Below are positions 58,717-64,000 of a stretch of DNA of 64,000 nucleotides, one piece after another. Numbering within the stretch: the first letter of the stretch is position 1; every line of letters starts with the position of its first letter. The notes under the pieces are model-generated. The model had not been told where the DNA came from. It saw only the letters and a list, made by a program, of their open reading frames with translations, and made no database searches. Made by a program: the position numbers and the translations under genes. Location of the stretch: the NCBI GenBank assembly GCA_002419465.1, contig DIGE01000009.1, forward strand, positions 1 to 64,000. Direction: 5' to 3'. Source of the stretch: Geobacter sp. UBA5730. GTDB taxonomy: Bacteria; Desulfobacterota; Desulfuromonadia; Geobacterales; Pseudopelobacteraceae.

Positions 58717-60644
58717 TACGCCACCACCCTTTCAGATGCTTCAGCGTAGTTGTCGGCAAGAACAACGTCGTCACCATCACCGCCGACAAGTGTATCATCG
58801 CCGCTGTTGCCATAGAGTTGGTCGTTGTTGTTACCGCCATACAGCTTGTCATTTCCGGTGCCGCCTTCAAGGTAGTCGTCGCCATTAGCGCCGTAGAGAG
58901 TATCGTTTCCTCCAGCGCCATAAAAATGATCAGTGTAGCTATCACCGGCCATTACATCACTTGATTCACTTCCAAAAATAACATGACTCACTTTGGCAGT
59001 CGTAATTATGCTGCCCGATGGATATGCCAGCAGATTCTTGCGTGTTGCCAAATCCTGGAAATACCAAGATCTGCCTTCAAGTTCCGAACCACCACTTACA
59101 GATTGGGTGTCTGCACTGTTTGCCTTCATTACCCAGGTGAGCATGGCTGCACGATCAGCGATCCAGGAATCAGAAAGACTGCCCTTATCGGTGGTCAGGT
59201 TAAGCAGGTCAAGCTCACCGTTTTTGTTGGCATTGCTGTAGTCAAGGCCACGTATGGCAAAGGGATTCAGTTCTTTCAGGGCATAACGGTAGGCGAAGGA
59301 ATCGTTGGTGTTAAGGTCAATACCCTTTGCCATGTTGATGATGGTGCTGGCAGGGTAGATTGGCAGAGGATCGACGGTGATTACTGCCGAGGAAGGTATC
59401 GTGTCGATGGATTTACGAATGTTCTTAATGTTTGAGTACAACGCTTCACGATTGTTTTTGGCAATCGGTGCGGAACTGCTCGATACCAGCAGTTTGTTGA
59501 GGGTGTTGACCAGGGATTCAAAGGTGTAGTCGGCTGTGTTGCTGATGGCTTTGAAGATGGGTTCAAGCCAAGCCATTGAATTACCAAGAGACTTATTGGC
59601 AAGGCCTTTATCTAATCGCAAGAACAGGTCATAAACTGCCATTGCATCAGTCATCTGTGAGGAACCGTGCCCCCCAGCATTGCCTTTCATTGTTTCGGTT
59701 TGTATGTGCTGTGTCGCACCGGGTTGATGCAGGCCGATCCACCAGTCTTGGGCCACAAAGTCCCATCCGGCGGAACCGATCAGGTTGGTAATAATGTCGG
59801 GGTTAAATGAACTTGCCCCACCCAGCAGGCTGAAAAGATGATCTACGTTCGTTGGGCCATTCCCGCCAGCACCGATTGCCAAACCATCGCCAAAACCGGC
59901 ACCGTTGATCATGAGAGCTTCAGTTACATCATTTGGGAACAGTCGCGAAAAGGCTGCCGCAAGATGGCCACCAAGGGAGTGCCCAACAACGGTAACAGAT
60001 GAGGGGTTAATACCGAGGCCTGCACTGCGTTCGTCATTGAAAACCTGATTTGATTGATAGTTAAAGTTTATCTTACGGACCTTGCCCAGCGGTTCATCAA
60101 TTACAATATCAGTGCGAGATTGCAGATATTCCCTATAAGCAAGCACAGCAAGCGGCCCCCCTGCTATGGCAGCAGCATAGGCAGCAGTTAAGGTGTAATC
60201 TGTTTCTAAAATGGCAACCTGATATGCCGACCCTTTTGGTGCCTTCAGTTGCTGCCAGTAGTTGTACATGTCTACAATCTGGTCCATGGCCAGACCATCA
60301 CGGACTATGTCAAGAAGATCGGCATCTGCCAGATCATCATAAACCGTTGTCAATCCTGTTTCGGTACCACGAAACGCCAGCACGTACTGGTCGGGATTGT
60401 TTGAATCCTTTGCATGAAACAGGGTGGCAGAGAAGCCGTTTTCTGTGTTCTTCTGATGACTGGCAACTGACCATTGAGAGGTGATTGAGGTGGCTTGGTC
60501 GCCTTTTATCTTTGGGCTTAACCGTTCCAAACGCCCTAACACCATATCTGGCGTTACAACCTTTTCAGCTCCTGAAAGCCAAAAGTCAGCATAACTTGCT
60601 TCAGCTAATTGTGTTAATTGATAAATATCATTATTATTTATCAC
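58716..60644 (-). CDS. RTX lipase B, lipase-fold protein with calcium-binding repeats (642 aa)
   Basis: Residues ~1-330 form a class 3-like lipase/PLA1 fold: FRGTETGL (oxyanion strand), the nucleophile elbow VVGHSLGGHLAAAF (Ser about 223) and GGHGSSQMTDAMAVYDL near the expected His. A central segment (about 365-470) is almost identical to lipase A. The C-terminus has RTX nonapeptides (GAGGNDTLYGANGDDYLEGG, GTGNDKLYGGNNNDQLYG) and ends ADNYAEASERVVA. There is no signal peptide, as expected for type I secretion, but a long C-terminal secretion region is absent. The start is GTG, overlapping the upstream membrane-protein gene by 11 bp with GGGGGA before it. Secreted or contact-delivered phospholipase/lipase activity is inferred. 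Confidence 0.85.
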   Translation of the reverse strand: MINNNDIYQLTQLAEASYADFWLSGAEKVVTPDMVLGRLERLSPKIKGDQATSITSQWSVASHQKNTENGFSATLFHAKDSNNPDQYVLAFRGTETGLTTVYDDLADADLLDIVRDGLAMDQIVDMYNYWQQLKAPKGSAYQVAILETDYTLTAAYAAAIAGGPLAVLAYREYLQSRTDIVIDEPLGKVRKINFNYQSNQVFNDERSAGLGINPSSVTVVGHSLGGHLAAAFSRLFPNDVTEALMINGAGFGDGLAIGAGGNGPTNVDHLFSLLGGASSFNPDIITNLIGSAGWDFVAQDWWIGLHQPGATQHIQTETMKGNAGGHGSSQMTDAMAVYDLFLRLDKGLANKSLGNSMAWLEPIFKAISNTADYTFESLVNTLNKLLVSSSSAPIAKNNREALYSNIKNIRKSIDTIPSSAVITVDPLPIYPASTIINMAKGIDLNTNDSFAYRYALKELNPFAIRGLDYSNANKNGELDLLNLTTDKGSLSDSWIADRAAMLTWVMKANSADTQSVSGGSELEGRSWYFQDLATRKNLLAYPSGSIITTAKVSHVIFGSESSDVMAGDSYTDHFYGAGGNDTLYGANGDDYLEGGTGNDKLYGGNNNDQLYGNSGDDTLVGGDGDDVVLADNYAEASERVVA

Positions 60645-61278
60645 GTTTATATCCCCCGAATTCTTTTATAAGTTCAATATTTTTAAAGAACATAATTTCG
60701 TTTTCATCCGAATGACTGCATTTTGAGTTTGTTAGCCACACCTTATAACTTTTCCACCCGTAGGGTGTTCCTAAAAATGGATTGCCATAACCAGAGCTAA
60801 AATCAGTCCAACGAACTATAATTTTTCCGGTTTTTATATCTATAATTTCAGATATTCGCTTAATTACATTGTTTTCAATTGGACCTTTTTCTTTAACCAC
60901 CCATATAAACCTAGAATTTATATACTCATTTATTCCTATTTCTTCATCTAGGTTACTATTTATATCTGGGCGTTTTTCCGGTCTATTCTTGTCATTGTAA
61001 GGCATTAAAGTTTCCGCCACGCCTGGGTTTTCCTTTTTCCACTGTTCAATGGTCTTGAAGATCGTTACCTTTGCCTCTTCCCGACAATATTTCTCAAAAG
61101 TACGTTTAGTCTGCACGTACTCCCAGAACATTGTGGTAACCGGTAGGGTGACGACGATGGCAGCCAAAATTCCGGCGACCAGCTTTTTTTGAGGAGCTGC
61201 GCGTAGAACGCGATAAACAATCAAAACTGATATGAGGACATAGCCGCCCAAAACTGCAAAGACCAGTAATCCGGCCAT
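60634..61278 (-). CDS. Small two-TM membrane protein B, candidate immunity/partner protein (214 aa)
   Basis: TM helices are at the N-terminus (MAGLLVFAVLGGYVLISVLI; about 35-57, LVAGILAAIVVTLPVTTMFW). The block IEQWKKENPGVAETL and SGYGNPFLGTPYGWKSYKVW match protein A; the region between is variable and AT-rich (INEYINSRFIWVVKEKG). The start at ATG 61278 overlaps the stop of the RTX fragment (TGATG); a GTG one codon earlier is also open. The stop lies inside lipase B. Base composition is visibly lower in GC than the core genes, a sign of transfer. Confidence 0.75.
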   Translation of the reverse strand: MAGLLVFAVLGGYVLISVLIVYRVLRAAPQKKLVAGILAAIVVTLPVTTMFWEYVQTKRTFEKYCREEAKVTIFKTIEQWKKENPGVAETLMPYNDKNRPEKRPDINSNLDEEIGINEYINSRFIWVVKEKGPIENNVIKRISEIIDIKTGKIIVRWTDFSSGYGNPFLGTPYGWKSYKVWLTNSKCSHSDENEIMFFKNIELIKEFGGYKRDK

Positions 61279-61635
61279 CACGCCACCACCCTTTCAGATG
61301 CTACAGCGTAGTTGTCGGCAAAACAAAGCATCCCGCCTAACAGCTCATCATTACCACCCAGGCCGGCAATCAGGTCATTCCCCTCACCGCCGTCGATGTA
61401 ATCGTTGCCATGGGTGCTGGCAGCCTGCCCGTCGGCATCACCCTGGATTACATCATTGCCGGAGCCGCCAACAATCGAATCATTACCGCCTTCGCCATAC
61501 AGCACATCATCACCGCTGCCGCCGTCGACACTATCCGTCCCGCCACCGGCATAAATGATGTCGTTGCCGCTACCGCCGTAGATATTGTCATTCCCTGCAA
61601 CTACAGCAGTATCCAAACCGATGTCAGTGATCAGC
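61278..61635 (-). pseudogene. 3' fragment of a third RTX gene
   Basis: The fragment encodes RTX nonapeptides (GNDNIYGGSGNDIIYAGGG, GGSGDDVLYGEGGNDSIVGG, DGGEGNDLIAGLGGNDELLG) and ends FADNYAVASERVVA, nearly the same tail as lipase B. A 112-codon frame from 61616 has no RBS; the N-terminal part of the gene is lost at the transposon end (61636). It feeds directly into membrane protein B, repeating the RTX-then-membrane-protein pattern. Confidence 0.82.
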
Positions 61636-62644
61636 AGGGGTCAGTTCTCCATTTTTCATATTTTCAATTCCTTCCTGATTGCTTCAACCTGCTTCTGCAG
61701 TGCAGCATCCAGCGCAATCTTGGCTTTTATCCGACGGCTTGCTTCGCATAGCGCTGATTCACGCATGCCAAATAGTTTTCCAATTTCCTTTAGTCGCAAT
61801 CCACTGTGCTGGTGACAAAGATATATGCCCAGTTGACGGGCCAGTTTATCGTCACCAACAGCAATATTTCTTGCGCCTTGCATGATCTTGTCCGGTGACG
61901 GTCTGCTCTTCAACTGATGTAACGCGGGTATGCCGTCTGCTGCCCGATCACCAGGAATGTGATCCTTGGTTGTCTTTGCAATGAAGGCGGTGCTACCTAA
62001 AATCGTGCTTGCCACCGTCTCTTTGAGCGGGCTTTCATATGTTTTGTCGATACGTTCTTTAACAAACAGCCGATAGTTGTCTCTGCAATTATCGAAGTAT
62101 CCGAGGATGAAGCCGGTGTTAAGCCATGTTGGTGGAGTAGTGGTACCGATGTAATATCGATAGCTTGACCACGGGTGTTCTTCTGGTTGCGCCACCATTG
62201 CTGCTCTCACAGGATTAAGGTGCAGGTAACGGGACAGCTCTTGTGCATAGGTATCCGCTTCCACGAGGATTGCCTTGTATCTGCCTTGAAACAAATGTCC
62301 GGTCCGTTTTCTCTTGATGTTGAAATAAGTGGTATATGCGCCGTTTATGTGCCGCATGATCTGGGACAGATTCCCTTGTGGTGTTTCAAGCAGTAGGTGG
62401 TAGTGGTTGCTCATCAGGCAATAAGCATGGATCACCGCGCCGTATCTGACTGTTGATGATTCAAGGTAGGAAAGGAATTTTTCCCTGTCTCGATTGCTTT
62501 TGAATACATCCCGCTGTTCATTGCCACGCGAGGTCACATGGTAAAAAGCGCCGGGGTATGTAATGCGTAGTGGACGGGCCATTGGTTCGCTCGTATCTTG
62601 GTTCAGCTAGTCGAAATTCCGTGAATTATGGAGAACTGACCCCT
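61636..62644. mobile_element. Transposon with 17-bp terminal inverted repeats and a REP-type transposase
   Basis: AGGGGTCAGTTCTCCAT (61636-61652) and ATGGAGAACTGACCCCT (62628-62644) are perfect inverted repeats flanking one Y1-transposase gene; the element is 1009 bp. Left of it is the RTX fragment, right of it the truncated ABC gene, so insertion went with loss of the DNA between them. I see no clear target-site duplication. Confidence 0.75.
61656..62582 (-). CDS. REP-associated tyrosine (Y1/IS200-like) transposase
   Basis: A 308-aa protein beginning MARPLRITYPGAFYHVTSRG. It has the HUH-type metal motif HYHLLLETPQGNLS, the IVHINGAYTTYFN-like helix (IMRHINGAYTTYFNIKRKRT) and HLFQGRYKAILVEADTYA, ELSRYLHLNPVRA with the expected nucleophile Tyr. 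The C-terminal ~90 residues (ARQLGIYLCHQHSGLRLKEI) resemble a DnaA domain IV-type HTH, as in many deltaproteobacterial members. It appears intact. Start ATG 62582. Confidence 0.92.
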   Translation of the reverse strand: MARPLRITYPGAFYHVTSRGNEQRDVFKSNRDREKFLSYLESSTVRYGAVIHAYCLMSNHYHLLLETPQGNLSQIMRHINGAYTTYFNIKRKRTGHLFQGRYKAILVEADTYAQELSRYLHLNPVRAAMVAQPEEHPWSSYRYYIGTTTPPTWLNTGFILGYFDNCRDNYRLFVKERIDKTYESPLKETVASTILGSTAFIAKTTKDHIPGDRAADGIPALHQLKSRPSPDKIMQGARNIAVGDDKLARQLGIYLCHQHSGLRLKEIGKLFGMRESALCEASRRIKAKIALDAALQKQVEAIRKELKI

Positions 62645-64000
62645 ATGCTTCTTATAGAAGCCCAACAGCATCTTGGCCAGGGTGCTCTTACCGCAACCTG
62701 ATGGCCCCATCAGAACGCTTAGGTGACCTGCTTTGAAGGAAATGTTTAGATTGCGGTACAGGTAGGGGTGCTCTGGTGAGTAGCGGAAGCTGACATCATT
62801 CAGCTCAATGCTGCCCCCCTGGGTTGATTGTGCCCTGGCCGGGGTAAGGGCATAGGGCTCTGTGGGCATATCCATGATATCGCCCAGACGCTTGACCGCA
62901 ATATCAGCCTGCTGGAATTCCTGCCACAGTCCAACCAGTCGCAGCATCGGCTGACTCATCCTTCCGGCAAACATCTGAAAGGCTACCAACTGGCCGATGG
63001 TGAAGCCATCGTTCCTCATAACCAGCAATGCACCTACCACCAGTATGGCCAGGGTCATAGCCTGTTCAAGGCTGTTGGCAACCACGTTGTAACCGTTGGA
63101 GAGCTGGCGGGTGGTGAACCCGGCTGCCAGGTAGGAGGCGATGTAGTCACCATAGCGTTTCTCCAGTACCGGCTCCATCTGCAGTGATTTTACGGTGGAC
63201 ATGCCGGAGACGTATTCAGTGACAAAGGCCTGGTTTCTTGCACCCAGCAGAAACTGTTTGTTCAGACGATCACGGAAGACCGGGGTGACCAGTAGACTGA
63301 TAAAGGCGATCAAGCCCAGCATGCCTACCGAGATCAGGGAGAGCTGCCAGCTGTACCAGAACATCACCCCAAGGAAGATCAACAGAAACGGGAAATCAAG
63401 CAGCAGGGTGACGGCGGCACCGCTGACAAACTGACGGATGTTTTCCACCCCCTGCATACGGGCCACCAGTACACCGGTGGGGCGGTGTTCAAAGTACGGT
63501 AGTGGCAGCCTAAGCAGATGTCCGAATACCTTGGTACCCAGCACGGCATCAATCCGGTTGCCGGTATGTAGCACCAGATACTGACGCATCCAGGTCATGA
63601 TGGCGCTGAAGACCATGAAGATCAGCATGCCGACACCGATCACGATCAGGGTACTTTGGCTCTGGTGGACGACTACCTTATCAATGACGACCTGCGTAAA
63701 GAGGGGCGTGGCAAGACCGACCAACTGAAGTAGCAGCGAGGCCAGCAGGATATCCCGCCAGATGCTTTTGTGCTTGAGCAGTTCGGGGATGAACCACGTA
63801 AAACCGAAGCGCTGTTGCTGAGCCCCCCCGGCAGGGGCATCGTCGTCCTGCAGGCCGGTCTTCTGACGTGACTCATCCCGCGAGATCATGGTCAGTTGCG
63901 GCAGAAGACGCTCTGCAATGGCGCTGCTATCGATGGTTACCGGGGTATGAGATCCTGGCCGGAAGTACATAACCCGTTCACTGTCGGCCTTGATGATCAG
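62603..64000 (-). pseudogene. Type I secretion ABC transporter, 3'-truncated (5' end beyond the window)
   Basis: The frame enters from the window edge (IIKADSERVMYFRPGSHTPV, the end of a C39 peptidase-like N-terminal domain) and covers six TM helices (HKSIWRDILLASLLLQLVGL; LLDFPFLLIFLGVMFWYSWQ) and the start of the nucleotide-binding domain with Walker A GPSGCGKSTLAKMLLGF. It then breaks off at FYKKH where the transposon end begins (62644); the last codons to 62603 are transposon sequence. Walker B, the ABC signature and H-loop are absent, so it cannot hydrolyse ATP. Closest to LapB/RTX-type bacteriocin/toxin exporters. Confidence 0.88.

Noticed and set aside
58750..58930. Possible CRISPR or satellite repeat from the regular spacing
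   Set aside because: The periodicity is the 27-bp codon period of RTX nonapeptides in a coding frame, without conserved direct repeats and unique spacers.

Overview
The window reads as a chromosomal segment of a deltaproteobacterium of the Geobacter/Trichlorobacter (Geobacterales) type. This rests on gene content and order: the nusA-infB-rbfA-nrnA-truB-rpsO-pnp block, ispE-tRNA-prs-rplY-pth-ychF, a carboxyspermidine-type polyamine route, a full-length pyruvate carboxylase, desulfoferrodoxin and a REP-associated tyrosine transposase. The species is inferred from gene families, not from a database match. Most core genes lie on the minus strand.

Layout. (1) 1-5.1 kb is accessory DNA anchored at tRNA-Arg(UCU). 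It holds a decayed integrase tail, a truncated Hsp70 gene and a Fic protein with an AbiEi-like N-terminus whose promoter carries four repeats on an exact 24-bp period. A 2.67-kb cassette follows, bounded by a 62-bp duplication of the tRNA 3' end. It carries an MqsR-MqsA-SecB-like toxin-antitoxin-chaperone operon, a 60-aa unknown protein and an Abi_C abortive-infection gene. (2) 5.2-9.5 kb: speA, carboxynorspermidine synthase and nspC. (3) 9.6-19.7 kb: the translation/RNA operon from rimP to pnp. (4) 19.8-35.9 kb: stand-alone metabolic genes (2-oxoglutarate dehydrogenase E1, trpE, pyc, gap), cheV, a DEAD-box helicase, a P-type ATPase and a flavoprotein. (5) 36-46 kb: an RND/MMPL exporter, lptF-lptG, a periplasmic-sensor histidine kinase coupled to a REC-GGDEF-EAL protein, and superoxide reductase. 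(6) 46.2-53 kb: ychF, pth, rplY, prs, tRNA-Gln, ispE, then aguA, aguB and an HPt protein. (7) 53-64 kb: an aminotransferase, a lipoprotein, then a rearranged type I secretion/RTX island.

Together speA, aguA, aguB, carboxynorspermidine synthase and nspC give a complete arginine-agmatine-putrescine-carboxyspermidine-spermidine route, split between two loci about 41 kb apart.

The most unusual region is 55-64 kb. Two lipase-fold RTX proteins and a third RTX fragment alternate with small two-TM proteins of one family. The genes form an overlapping chain: RTX fragment, membrane protein, RTX lipase, membrane protein, RTX lipase. The two lipases are nearly identical over a central segment but strongly different at the N-terminus. 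This is the layout of a polymorphic effector/immunity array delivered by type I secretion. The local transporter is broken: the ABC protein is cut in its nucleotide-binding domain next to a transposon, and HlyD lacks its N-terminal half. The terminal lipase is frameshifted and fused to the hlyD remnant.
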